From Okapia johnstoni (lineage: Eukaryota > Chordata > Mammalia > Artiodactyla > Giraffidae): a stretch of DNA of 64,000 nt. The stretch is from positions 21,289,001 to 21,353,000 of the forward strand of contig CM044311.1 of assembly GCA_024291935.2 (NCBI GenBank), given 5' to 3'. Position numbers and translations under genes: made by a program. Under the pieces are notes generated by a model that did no database searches, was not told the DNA's origin, and saw nothing but the letters and a program-made list of their open reading frames with translations. Positions 33,291 through 42,906 of this stretch are shown here, piece by piece; position 1 is the stretch's first letter; every line of letters begins with the position of its first letter.

Positions 33291-33854
33291 CTAAGGCCCA
33301 CTTGACTTCACATTCCAGGATGTGAATGTGATCACATCATCATGATTATATGGGTCGTGAAGATATTTTTGGTACAGTTCTTCTGTGTATTCTTGCCATC
33401 TCTTCTTAATATCTTCTGCTTCTGTTAGGTCCATACCATTTCTGTCCTTTATCGAGCCCATCTTTGCATGAAATGTTCCCTTGGTATCTCTAATTTTCTT
33501 GAAGAGATCTCTAGTCTTTCCCATTCTGTTGTTTTCCTCTATTTCTTTGCATTGATTGCTGAGGAAGGCTTTCTTTTCTCTCCTTGCTATTCTTTGGAAC
33601 TCTGCATTCAGATGGGAATATCTTTCCTTTTCTCCTTTGCTTTTCACTTCTCTTCTTTTTCCAGCTATTTGAAAGGCCTCTTCAGACAGCCATTTGCATT
33701 TCTTTTCCATGGAGATGGTCTTGATCCCTGTCTCCTGTACAATGTCATGAACCTCTGTCCATAGTTCATCAGGCACTCTGTCTATCAGATCTAGATAGAT
33801 ATCAGCATCATCAAAGATGACGCTGTGAAAGTGCTGCACTCGATATGCCAGCAA
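33291..33854 (-). pseudogene. BovB ORF2 remnant on inverted segment (chimeric)
   Basis: A 187-codon minus-strand frame. Residues from about 15 onward are genuine BovB ORF2 between the endonuclease and the RT ('DLIDRVPDELWTEV', 'GEKERYSHLNAEFQRIAR', 'EENNRMGKTRDLFKK', 'DIKKRWQEYTEELYQKY'). The first dozen or so residues, including the Met, come from antisense of the forward segment across the inversion point near 33815, so the frame is chimeric. After 'DDVIT' a shift breaks the frame. It contains no catalytic motif. Confidence 0.9.
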
Positions 33855-33927
33855 ATCTGGAGGACTCAGCAGTGGCCACCTGTGGAAAAGGACCTGTTTT
33901 ATTGACTATGCCAAAGCCTTTGATTGT

Positions 33928-34848
33928 GTGGATCACAATAAACTGTGGAAAATTCTGAAAGAGATGGGAATACCAAACCACCTGACCTGTCTCTTGAGAA
34001 ACTTGTATGCAGGTCAGGAAGCAACAGTTAGAACTGGACGTGGAACAACAGACTGGTTCCAAATAGGAAAAAGAGCACGTCAAGGCTGTATATTGTCACC
34101 CTGCTTATTTAACTTATATGCAGAGTACATCATGAGAAATGCTGGGCTGGAAGAAGCACAAGCTGGAATCAAGATTGCCGGGAAAAATATCAATAACCTC
34201 AGATATGCAGATGACACCACCCTTATGGCAGAAAGTGAAGAAGAACTAAAGAGCCTCTTGATAAAAGTGAAAGAGGAGAGTGAAAAAGTTGACTTAAAGC
34301 TCAACATTCAGAAAACTAAGATGATGGCATCTGGTCCCATCACTTCATGGCAAATAGATGGGGAAAGAGTGGAAACAATTTCAGACTTTATTTTCTGGTG
34401 CTCCAAAATCACTGCTGATGGTGATGGCAGCCATGAAATTAAAAGATGCTTACTCCTTGGAAGGAAGGTTATGACCAAGCTAGATAGCATATTGAAAAGC
34501 TGAGACGTTACTTTGCCAACAAAGGTCCGTCTAGTCAAGGCTATGGTTTTTCCAGTGGTCATGTATGGATGTGAGAGTTGGATGGTGAACAAAGCTGAGT
34601 GTCGAAGAATTGATGCTTTTGAACTGTGGTGTTGGAGAAGACTCTTGAGAATCCCTTGGACTGCAAGGAGATCCAACCAGTCCATCCTAAAGGAGATCAA
34701 TCCTGGGTGTTCATTGAAAGATCTGATGTTGAAGCTGAAACTCCAATACTTTGGCCACCTCATGCAAAGAGTTGACTCATTGGAAAAGACCCTAATGCTG
34801 GGAAGGATTCGGGGCAGGAGGAGAAGGGGACGACAGAGGATGAGATGA
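33928..34848 (+). pseudogene. BovB ORF2 remnant, RT core and C-terminus
   Basis: Two open pieces in one frame (33928-34503 and 34513-34848) separated by a single TGA at 34501-34503. The RT palm is well kept: 'KRARQGCILSPCLFN' at about 48-62 and 'YADD' at residues 93-96 of the first piece. Just upstream of the first Met, the frame still reads 'LIDYAKAFDCVDH'-like sequence at about 33899-33936, which carries the first catalytic Asp. The second piece has '[20 protein letters not shown]' and ends at 'RRRRGRQRMR' where Trp became a stop. Only point stops break this stretch, so it looks younger than the copy at 12.6 kb, though upstream RT sequence is deleted. Confidence 0.92.
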
Positions 34849-35175
34849 TTGGATGGCATCACTGACTCGATGGACATGGGTTTGGGTAAACTCTGAGAGT
34901 TGGTGATGGACAGGGAGGCCTGGCGTGCTTGATTCATGGGATCGCAAAGAGTCGGACACGACTGAGTGACTGAAATGGACTGAATTGAACATAATCTGAG
35001 GTTTATTGAATCTGGGGATGTGGAAGGGAGGATGCAACAGGCTGACTGTAAAGTTAAACATGAATTAATGTGGAGGGGTCTGTGCCCCTAACCCACACAT
35101 TGTTCAAGGGTCAAATATATTTAATATTCTTTTCAGTCTCTACTATCTTGCAAAATTGTATACTGACACTTTACT

Positions 35176-35448
35176 TCTGCTGCTGCTGCTAAGTCGCTTC
35201 AGTCGTGTCTGACTCTGTGCGACCCCATAGACCACAGCCCACCAGGCTCCCCATCCCTGGGATTCTCCAGGCAAGAACACTGGAGTGGGTTGCCATCTCC
35301 TTGTCCAGTGCATGAAAGTGAAAAGTGAAAGTGAAGTCGCTCAGTCGTGTCCGACTTAGCGACACCATGGACTGCAGCCTACCAGGCTCCTCCATCCATG
35401 GGATTTTCCAGGCAAGAGTACTGGAGTGGGTTGCCATTGCCTTCTCTG
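35176..35448 (-). mobile_element. Bov-A2 SINE with 11-bp duplication
   Basis: Reversed Bov-A dimer with (AGC)n tail seen as 'ctgctgctgctaagtcgctt', linker 'gcatgaaagtgaaaagtgaa', and two bodies. Perfect duplication 'gacactttact' at 35165-35175 and 35449-35459. Well preserved. Confidence 0.97.
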
Positions 35449-35608
35449 GACACTTTACTAGAAATTCTTAATTGTAAAACAGCATTAAATTTCAGATTCT
35501 ATCAGCTTCTACACTTAATTATATTTTAACATTCTTAATGTTTCTTCTTAAGTAAGACTAACTTATTTTCAGGAAAAGAGCTATTTAGTCATACCTGGGA
35601 GATAATTA

Positions 35609-35820
35609 GGGCTTCCCTAGTGGCTCAGTGGTAAAGAATTCTGCTGTCAATGCAGAAGTGGGTTTAATTTTTGGTCCAATAAGATTCCCTGAGAGAAGGA
35701 AATGACAACTCCACTCTAGCATTCTTGCCTGGAAAACCACATGGACAGAGGAGCCTGGTGGGTTATAGTTCATGGAGTTACAAAGAATTGGACATGAGTT
35801 AGCAACTGAACAACAGCAAT
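35609..35820 (+). mobile_element. Bov-tA SINE with 10-bp duplication
   Basis: 'gggcttccctagtggctcag' with A box, worn B box ('gggtttaatttttgg'), Bov-A body and tail 'gaattggacatgagttagca'. Perfect duplication 'gagataatta' at 35599-35608 and 35821-35830. Confidence 0.96.
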
Positions 35821-35830
35821 GAGATAATTA

Positions 35831-36974
35831 ACTGTTTTAGCAGGAGTGATAAATGATGATTTAAGAAAACATAAACAGCAGTGATGCCTTTGTGTGTACA
35901 GATTGAAAATTAAAAAAAAACAAAAAAACTTTGCTCTCATATAACATATATAACACTAAAAGTTATCTTTTCTGTCAAAATAATATATATAAAAGGATTT
36001 TAGAATTAAGAATGCATCAAAAACTTACTGACTCTTCAGGTATGTTTCCCTTCATGACAACAATACAATATTTGATACAAGTCTGTGTTTTCATATATTA
36101 TCATTTAAGAAATTTATTAAAACTATAAATAATGTCAGATAATTTGAAGTAATAAACCTATTGGGTTCTCTGCCTTAGTTTCAATGTGTTACTTTCTTAT
36201 ATAAGTGCCTTTGAAGTAACAAGAAATTGATTAATTTCATTTCAAATTCTTCTCATGTTACATACTTATATCATTAGAGAAATTTACCTCATATTTGAAC
36301 ATGTTCAGTAACTCCACCATATTGTCTAGCTTAATATTCTGAGAAGGAAGGTACAAAATGTTATATGAATTCTTGACTGATTGCACTTGATATAAGATTG
36401 CCTGCTCATTACCATCCAAATTATTGGCAGCTTATCAAGTCAATCACAGTGATGAAAATAAAGCACGTATCTCCATATTGTACATGTAGATGTACTTTGA
36501 CAAATATAGCATTTTTACACATAAGATATTAAGGGAGTATTTTTAAATTGTAGTTTAGGAAATTAAGTTCAATGTTAATGTTCTATAGTTTACTGTTTGG
36601 CTATCTTTTCTTCACTAGCCCGTAATTTGAGCATTTCTTTAAGGCATAAAGGTATTTCTGCTTTTCTATTTTAATTTTAAAAGTATTTGATAATAATTCC
36701 CTTGTACTCCCTAATATTATGACAGAATAGCAGCAAATGCACATAGAATATAATACATAATTGAATTAATTGCATGTAAAGGAGTCTCACAAATTTTAAT
36801 AAAGTTGATTGAAAAATGATCTACATTGTACTTTAAAACAATATCAAAATAACATAACAAATTAGATAAAGTAAATAGTGTATGCTATATTAATGATAAA
36901 AGAGAATATCAAGAAAAGTTGATTTTTTTTTCAATTTCTGTATAATTTCTGCTCTTTTATATTTTATGCTTTTT
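35831..36974. other. Unassigned AT-rich DNA
   Basis: About 1.1 kb with no gene or nameable repeat. Frames are short and composition is background-like. Confidence 0.45.
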
Positions 36975-37210
36975 TTCCCACAATCATTTATTGGGTGCCC
37001 ACTCTGAGACATGCTCTAGCCTTAGTAAGCCCATGGTCTGATATTAAAGCTGAAAGTAGACAACTATGATGAGAGTGGGATTAGTGCCAGGGCAGAGAGA
37101 GAAGCAGACACTCCAAGAGCACAGAGCAAGGGTTTGTGTACCAAAGAAACTGATGTTAGAGTGACCTAAAGATGTTAGGAATTATTCAGGCAAGGGGAAT
37201 TCTGATTAAG
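36975..37210 (+). mobile_element. L2/MIR-class ancient repeat
   Basis: 'caatcatttattgggtgccc', 'gccagggcagagagagaagc' and 'attattcaggcaagggga' follow the order of a very old mammalian LINE-type repeat. Strongly diverged. Confidence 0.5.
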
Positions 37211-38048
37211 GGAAGTAGTTGTGTAAAAGCAGTTATGTAAAGATAGAGATAAGAGAGAATGCAGACTGTTAAATGTCTCCCCACACAATTGAATATTTCT
37301 TGACATGTGACCTTGCACAGTAATACAAGGCCTTGTGGTTCCACAGTAATCATGTTTTTCAGAGTTTTGTAATTTATTGTTGGGCACATAAGAACTTTTG
37401 TGGCTCAGAAAATTGTATCTGTTGAAGGAAGGAATCAAAGAAGAACTAGAGCAAAGGAATCATTGTTTTCTCTAAACATAGATTCTGAGTCTAGTGAACC
37501 GCTTATTTGATTAAATGGTATAATTCAGAAGAGTCTGGCTTCCAGAAGATTGTGCTGTTAGTATTATTATGAACAAAAAGTTTGAATTTGTCTGACCTGC
37601 CCCATCTCTAGACTCCTTTGTCTCTGATTTTAGTGTAAAGAGAAAAAATAAAGTAGGCAAGTGTATAAGATTTGAATTTTCCAGAATGCTAAAGGCCCAG
37701 GATTAGAAGAACTATTTTGTGTTATCATGCTGATGTCAGAGATGGTCCATGGGAACTCTTTATTGCAACACATCACACAGTTCGAGCTGTTATTTTCCCA
37801 TGTCTATTTATTTAAACAGAAAAAAGTGGAATCATGTTTTGGAAGTTTGTTCTGAAAAAAAGTGTATTAGTTATTTTGTGAGAATATTCAAGTGAGCTTA
37901 AATTATTTATCTTTGAAAATACATCACAGAAAACGTTTTCAATGAAGATTCCATGCTGGATCAAGGACTTGGTGAAATGATTTAGGCTTACCGGTATTAA
38001 CTACATCTCAAGCATAGACAAGTTAATGATCTATATAACTAGATATTG
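37211..38048. other. Unassigned, unique-looking DNA
   Basis: No gene is supported. Two overlapping minus-strand frames of 67-87 codons (37175-37438) lack any recognisable domain and overlap the old repeat. Confidence 0.4.
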
Positions 38049-38262
38049 GGGCTTCCTCAGTGGCTGGCTCAGTAGTAAAGAATCCTTCTGAAATGCAGGA
38101 GCTGCAAGAGACATGGGTTCAATCCCTGAGTCGGGAAGATCCCCTGGAGATCCCCGTGGCAACCCACTCTAGTATTCTTGCCTGGCCAATCCCTTGGACA
38201 GAGGAGCCTGGTGGGCTATAGTCCTTGGGGTCACAAAGAGTCAGACATGACTGAAGCAATCT
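38049..38262 (+). mobile_element. Bov-tA SINE, forward strand
   Basis: 'ggggcttcctcagtggctgg' start with a partial duplication 'tggctggctcag' in the A-box area, B box 'ggttcaatccctgagtcggg', full Bov-A body and tail 'gagtcagacatgactgaagc'. Confidence 0.94.
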
Positions 38263-38577
38263 ATTCACTTTCAATAAGATTCCTTTTTATTATTTACAAA
38301 AAGTAATTTTTTTTTATAATACCCCCAGGATTGGTAGCAGAAAGGATAAATTTCAAAAAAATGGAAAAATCTTTTGAACTGAGGCAGCTTTAAATCGTAG
38401 AGATATTGGAAGTTCAGTACAAATGCCATTTAGCTCATACTAATTAGAACCTCTATTTTCTTCTTACTCTGTAAACATTTTCAAAGTTAGTTATAAAGTC
38501 TGCATATGGAGGCACAGTTCCTTTCCTCATGGAGCTAAACAGTTAACCGAATTTGGTCAATTCTGTTTTCATACATG
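38263..38577. other. Unassigned DNA
   Basis: AT-rich, with no gene or nameable repeat. Confidence 0.45.
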
Positions 38578-38745
38578 TACTCATTTAATCTTCATAATAA
38601 AACTAAGTAGGTAGGTAGACATATTAGTCCCATTTTAGAAACAAGTAAACCAAAGATTAGATAAATAAGTGTCCCAAGGTCACACAGCTATCAAGCTTCC
38701 TGTTTGATGCCTGATTTAACTGTTATGATATACTGCCCTTTGTCT
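38578..38745 (+). mobile_element. MIR SINE, forward strand
   Basis: Clear MIR order: 'ctcatttaatcttcataata', 'ggtaggtaggtagacata', 'cccattttagaaacaagtaa', 'gtcccaaggtcacacagcta' and an end 'ttatgatatactgccc'. The core 'aaggtcacacagct' is diagnostic. MIR elements are ancient and immobile. Confidence 0.9.
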
Positions 38746-39091
38746 ACTGCTAGTATCTGTCCTCAATCCTTCCTTTCCATTTCTACTGCTGCTTACCCTA
38801 ACTTCATTTAACCTTTATAATTTATCATTTGGATTTCTGCCATGAATTTCCTCTTTGGTTCATTCTCTACCTCTCTGCCAGAGTTATCTTTACCTTTATG
38901 AAAGGGAAATACAAAGGTTGCATGAAGAGAAGGGAACATGTCTGCGATATATCAGGAGAGTCATTGGGCTATACCTCAGACATCTGTCTGTCTTGAGTTC
39001 CATAGACACCTGGGAAGGAGAATTTTGGAAGAGCTGAGATCCTTCCTTATAAAGAAATCTGTAATCATTAAAACAAACCAATTAATTAAAT
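38746..39091. other. Unassigned DNA
   Basis: Two overlapping frames of about 60 codons on opposite strands (38855-39081) have no domain. No gene is called. Confidence 0.4.
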
Positions 39092-39255
39092 AAGATCATC
39101 CTTACCATTTTTTCTAGATTCCACATGTATGTGTTAATATATGCTATATTTCTATAGAGACCAAATATATGATTGCCAATGGGGAAGGGGAGGGTGGGAT
39201 GAATTGAGAGATTCATATTAACATTTATACACTGTTGATACTATGTATAAAATAG

Positions 39256-39392
39256 ACTGGAGAAGGGAATGGCTGCCCACTCCAGTATTCTTGCCTGGAG
39301 AATTCCACAGACAGGGAAACCTGGTGGACTACAGTCCATGGGTCACAAAGAGTCGGAAATGATGGACTGACTAACACTTAACTTTCACTTTC
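39256..39392 (+). mobile_element. Single Bov-A unit in L1 (first)
   Basis: Headless Bov-A ('actggagaagggaatggctg', 'ccagtattcttgcctggaga', 'gagtcggaaatgatggactg'). Flanks 'taaaatagac' (39249-39258) and 'taaagtagac' (39394-39403) look like an imperfect duplication. Confidence 0.9.
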
Positions 39393-39418
39393 ATAAAGTA
39401 GACAGCAAATGAGAACAT

Positions 39419-39542
39419 GGGGAAGGAAATGGCAACCCACCCCAGCATTTTTGCCTGGGAAATAGTATGGACAGAGGAGCCTGGCAGGCTACAGTCCATG
39501 GGGTTGCAAAGAGTCAAACATGACTGAGCAGCTGAGCACAGC
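39419..39542 (+). mobile_element. Single Bov-A unit in L1 (second), 11-bp duplication
   Basis: Headless Bov-A unit ending 'tgagcagctgagcacagc'. Perfect duplication 'aatgagaacat' at 39408-39418 and 39543-39553. It lies only 26 bases after the first unit, in the same orientation. Confidence 0.93.
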
Positions 39543-39725
39543 AATGAGAACATACCGTATAGCACAGGGAACTCGACTTAATGCAATGTGGTGACCTGAC
39601 TGGGAAGGAAATCCATAAGAGATGGGATATATGTGTATGTATATGTATGGTTGATTCATTTTGCTATGCAGTAGAAACAAACACAACACTGTAGACCAAC
39701 TATAATAAAAATTAATTTAAAAGAT

Positions 39726-40446
39726 AAAACAAAACCACAACCAGTTCAGTAATATATATGCTTTTAATAAACTTCCTTTATTGAGATCTCACTATGATGT
39801 GAAAGAAAATGAAGATTAATGTCACTTAACATACATGAAATGCTAAAAGATGGCAACTGTTTTGTTAAATTTCCCGTCACCATTCCCTTTCACACTAGAC
39901 TCTTTAACAATTGTTTTACATAAGGCTGTGAGGCTTAATTTGTTTTGCTATATATAACAATTATGCCACAAAAATATATATGCCACAGAAAGAGAGAAAG
40001 AGAAATGTAGATACTGTTTCCCTGTATCTAAGCTCCAGCAAAATGAAGCTGTGTTCCCTTCTTCTGTTAACATCTTTTATCATTGACTTTTGATTTTCCC
40101 ATATCTGGGCACATTGAACAAATAGTACCTTGGTTGTGGAAGGTGGAAGAAAACTGGTTCTACTCCACTACCCACTAATGCATGTGTAAGTTCTCACTCC
40201 ATACAAGGACTAACATGGTAAATTTCACCGACAATTTTATTGAGACTCATCTTTCCTTAATTTTAACTACAGTATAATTGTACTTCTCTTTCTTTTTGCA
40301 ATCAATTGCCCATCAAAATTTTCTGTAAACATTATATAAAATTGCACAGGGATTAGCATTTTCTGCTACGTATTCTCATACCAGATTTCACTCTGGAAAA
40401 CAACTTATTTGGAAAGCGGTCAGGGAAAGGAATGTGTAAGCATAAT
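39726..40446. other. Unassigned AT-rich DNA
   Basis: No gene or nameable repeat. It ends with the left duplication of the next SINE. Confidence 0.45.
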
Positions 40447-40671
40447 GCACACATGCCAAGCTGCTTCACTCGTATCCTATTCTTTGCATCCCTATGGACT
40501 CTAGTCCACCAGGCTCCTGTGTCTTTGGGATTCTCCAGGCAAGAATACTGGAATGGGTTACCATGCCCTCCTCCAGGGAATCTTCCTGACTCAGGGATAG
40601 AACCCACATCTTCTAAGTTTCCTGCATTGGCAGGCAGATTCTTTACCACTCGTGCCACCTGGGAAGTCACA
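40447..40671 (-). mobile_element. Bov-tA SINE with 12-bp duplication
   Basis: Reversed Bov-tA: tail 'caagctgcttcactcgtatc', body 'gattctccaggcaagaatac', head with reversed B box ('gatagaacccacat') ending 'gtgccacctgggaagt'. Perfect duplication 'tgtaagcataat' at 40435-40446 and 40672-40683. The two frames of about 87-105 codons across it are chance. Confidence 0.96.
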
Positions 40672-40683
40672 TGTAAGCATAAT

Positions 40684-41681
40684 ATTTACCTGTAATTACC
40701 AATTACTCTATGGCAACAAGGCTAAGAAACAAAGGTTTTGGCACATTGTTTTGTAACCATTACCTGTGAGATTACAGTAATTTATTTCTAAGGACAAGAA
40801 GAGTAATGTAATGTATACAAAGATTATTAATGAAACAACATATGATAGTTTTCCAAATAAAGTTACTTTAATTGCTTTCTCGTGTGTCTTATTAAATTGA
40901 AGAAATGGTATTCACTGGGAATTTTATGACAACCAACATCTACTTTTTGCTATTTTAGCTATACAGAGTGACTGTTAGAAAATACAGTAAATCTTTTTGT
41001 GTACTATTAAATTCTATAGTGACTTGTTTTTCTGATATCATCTTAGTTTGTGTGTTTTGAATCTGAACCTCACAATCCTAGTTAGAGAAAAAGAACTGAG
41101 ACTCACTGGGCTATGGCATTAGTCTTATTTTGAGCAGTCTCTCACGTGTCTTCATAGGCTGATTCTCTGAATATTTATTAGAGAATTTTTACAGCTCCCA
41201 GTTGCACTTGTGAGATTTTATACCAAATAGCTGTAAGTTGCCTGAACTTGCAATTGTATCTTGTTTAAATAATTATTTAGTACAAATTAATTTGTTAAAT
41301 CAGTATAGGAAATGCATCAACATTTTCAAACATAGTAAATAGAGAGTAAAAAGAAAAAAAATCCGGATCAACTCATTATAAGGAAAACAGATTTCAGTTT
41401 TTAAAATTATTAAACTAGTTGGTCAGTGGGGAATACTTGAACTTCATGTGTTACATTTATACTAAATTTAACTTCAGAGCTTTGGTAAATAAATAATAAT
41501 ATGAATAAGACAATTGGGGAAAAAATCCCATACAGCACAAACATATTGTCACTTACTTTGTGCAGCTAATTGTCTGGGAGCTAGGGGCAAGCAAGTTCTC
41601 ATCTTTTATGGAGTTTTTGACACTGAATAAAGCATTTCAAGTGTGATTGGTATTATACCAGAGTCTTCTTATTTACACATG
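40684..41681. other. Unassigned AT-rich DNA
   Basis: About 1 kb with no gene or clear repeat. Confidence 0.45.
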
Positions 41682-41758
41682 TGTTTTAAAAATAATACTT
41701 ATTTTATTTTTTGTCTGCAGTGGATATTCCTTTGCTGCACAAGCACTTTCTCTAGGGG
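41682..41758 (-). mobile_element. CHR-2-type SINE fragment
   Basis: 'ttttaaaaataatactt', 'ttattttttgtctgcagtgg' and 'ctttgctgcacaagcacttt' follow the left end of the CHR-2 copy at 31213 module by module. Truncated after the first modules. Confidence 0.65.
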
Positions 41759-42683
41759 AGATGATAATGACTTTAGATTAGACTAATGATAGATAGATTT
41801 GATGTAAGCAGCAAGATTATATAAATATTTAGAGATACACAAATAGAACTGGAATTTTAGATTTTAGGGATTAAAAGAATGAGATTGTATGGTAATTATT
41901 GTTACATAAATGCATCAAGTACTGCTGAAAAGCTAAGTCATCATGGACAGGAACATGTATTGAATTTGAAAACAGTGAAGTCTTTGGCAACTTTAGTACA
42001 TGTGAGCACATTAACACACAAATACACACAAACCGCATATATTCAAGCAGAAAAAAAACATAAACTAAAACAAAACAAAAAAATCTACATGTGAAAGAAT
42101 CCTGTGTTTTCCTGTCCAGTATGTCTATCAGGTCAGGACAGGTTTTGGTTTCATGAGAATCTCAGGGAGTATGATTTCAAAAAGACATAATGGAAAAAAA
42201 CCTCTCTAAACTTAGTAGGGATAGAAGCATTCAAATATATTAATAGTAATCCTAATTGGGGGCATTTATCTACCTGAACCTGGATTTGCTTAATTATGGT
42301 TAATATGCTTAATAGTAAAGCAAGCTTAATAAGTAGTTATTTGTAAATTGTCTTCTTTCCAAAGTTATCCAAATGCTCTTTCCAAAGTTGTCCTAATCAT
42401 CACTTATGACTCCTGACAAATTTCATATATCTTAATTTTATCATAGGGGTGCTAAATCAGAGAACCTGATTTCGAACATAGTGAACCTGGGAATATTTAT
42501 AGTTTCCTAGAAGTTTCTTTGATTAAGAAAATTTGAATAATACTTGGTATATTTCATAGAGATACCTTGCTTTGTGTCCTTAGTTATCTGACATTAAACT
42601 GATAGAAACAGTAAAATATAATTTAGCTTATGTAAAGAAAATCTATAACTAATTGAAGTAGGATTCTAGTTAACTATTTAGAG
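41759..42683. other. Unassigned AT-rich DNA
   Basis: No gene is supported; a 71-codon frame at 41879-42094 is low-complexity (Lys, Thr, His rich). Confidence 0.45.
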
Positions 42684-42898
42684 CAGAGATTACAAAAATT
42701 ATTCTGTATAGGGCTGCATAATGAATATTTTAGACTATGTGGGCCTTATGACCTCTGTTAAAATTACTCCACTCTGCCATTGAAGTGTGAATGCATCCAT
42801 AGACAATTTGCAACCAATTGAGTGTTTTCATTAAAACTTTTTTTGCAAACAGGTATCAAGCTGGATTTGGCCCATCAGCTACAGTTTGTGAACATCTG
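42684..42898 (+). mobile_element. hAT-Charlie-type MITE with 8-bp duplication
   Basis: Non-coding DNA transposon relic starting 'cagagattac' and ending 'gtgaacatctg'. Internal landmarks: 'ttagactatgtgggccttat', 'ccactctgccattgaagtgt', 'catccatagacaatttgcaa' and 'ctggatttggcccatcagct'. Flanking 8-mers 'atttagag' (42676-42683) and 'ctttaaag' (42899-42906) match at 6 of 8, as expected for an old hAT insertion. Same family as 11503-11715. Confidence 0.8.
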
Positions 42899-42906
42899 CT
42901 TTAAAG

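Larger units (their letters stand above)
33236..34988 (+). mobile_element. BovB with inverted 5' part (twin priming)
   Basis: One BovB insertion in two opposing parts. 33236-33815 is BovB in reverse, and 33816-34988 is BovB forward to the 3' end. The reversed part stops at the same consensus point ('gagctatttca') at which the forward part begins ('aagatgacgctgtgaaag'), so the two are adjacent segments of one element. A shared 11-bp duplication, 'acatgatctga' (33225-33235) and 'acataatctga' (34989-34999), 10 of 11 matching, encloses both. About 250 bases of RT are also missing at about 33895. This is the pattern produced by twin priming in LINEs. Confidence 0.93.
33147..35116 (+). mobile_element. 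Tigger2/MER28-like MITE, split by BovB
   Basis: Two halves of a pogo-type DNA transposon relic. Left half 33147-33235: 'ttgacccttgagaaacatgg', 'gaactgcttgactctacc', 'tttcaataaatatgtactac'. Right half 34989-35116: 'ggctgactgtaaagtta', 'cctaacccacacattgttca', 'agggtcaaa'. The ends are inverted: the left 'ttgacccttga' equals the reverse complement of the right 'tcaagggtcaa'. BovB inserted between the halves. No transposase is encoded. Confidence 0.85.
39092..39725 (+). mobile_element. L1 3' end, probably 5'-inverted, hosting two Bov-A
   Basis: 39155-39725 is a forward L1 3' UTR ('ggggaaggggagggtgggat', 'gagaacataccgtatagcac', 'ctatgcagtagaaacaaaca', ending 'ataaaaattaatttaaaa'). 39092-39150 reads as L1 in reverse ('tctagattccacatgtatgt'), the segment that normally lies just upstream of the forward part. 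That arrangement suggests a small 5' inversion. Two single Bov-A units sit inside. Confidence 0.75.

Noticed and set aside
34308..34937. 209-codon minus-strand frame
   Set aside because: Exact antisense of the BovB ORF2 on the plus strand. The sense strand has the RT motifs.
40353..40695. 105- and 87-codon frames on opposite strands
   Set aside because: Both run through the Bov-tA at 40447-40671.
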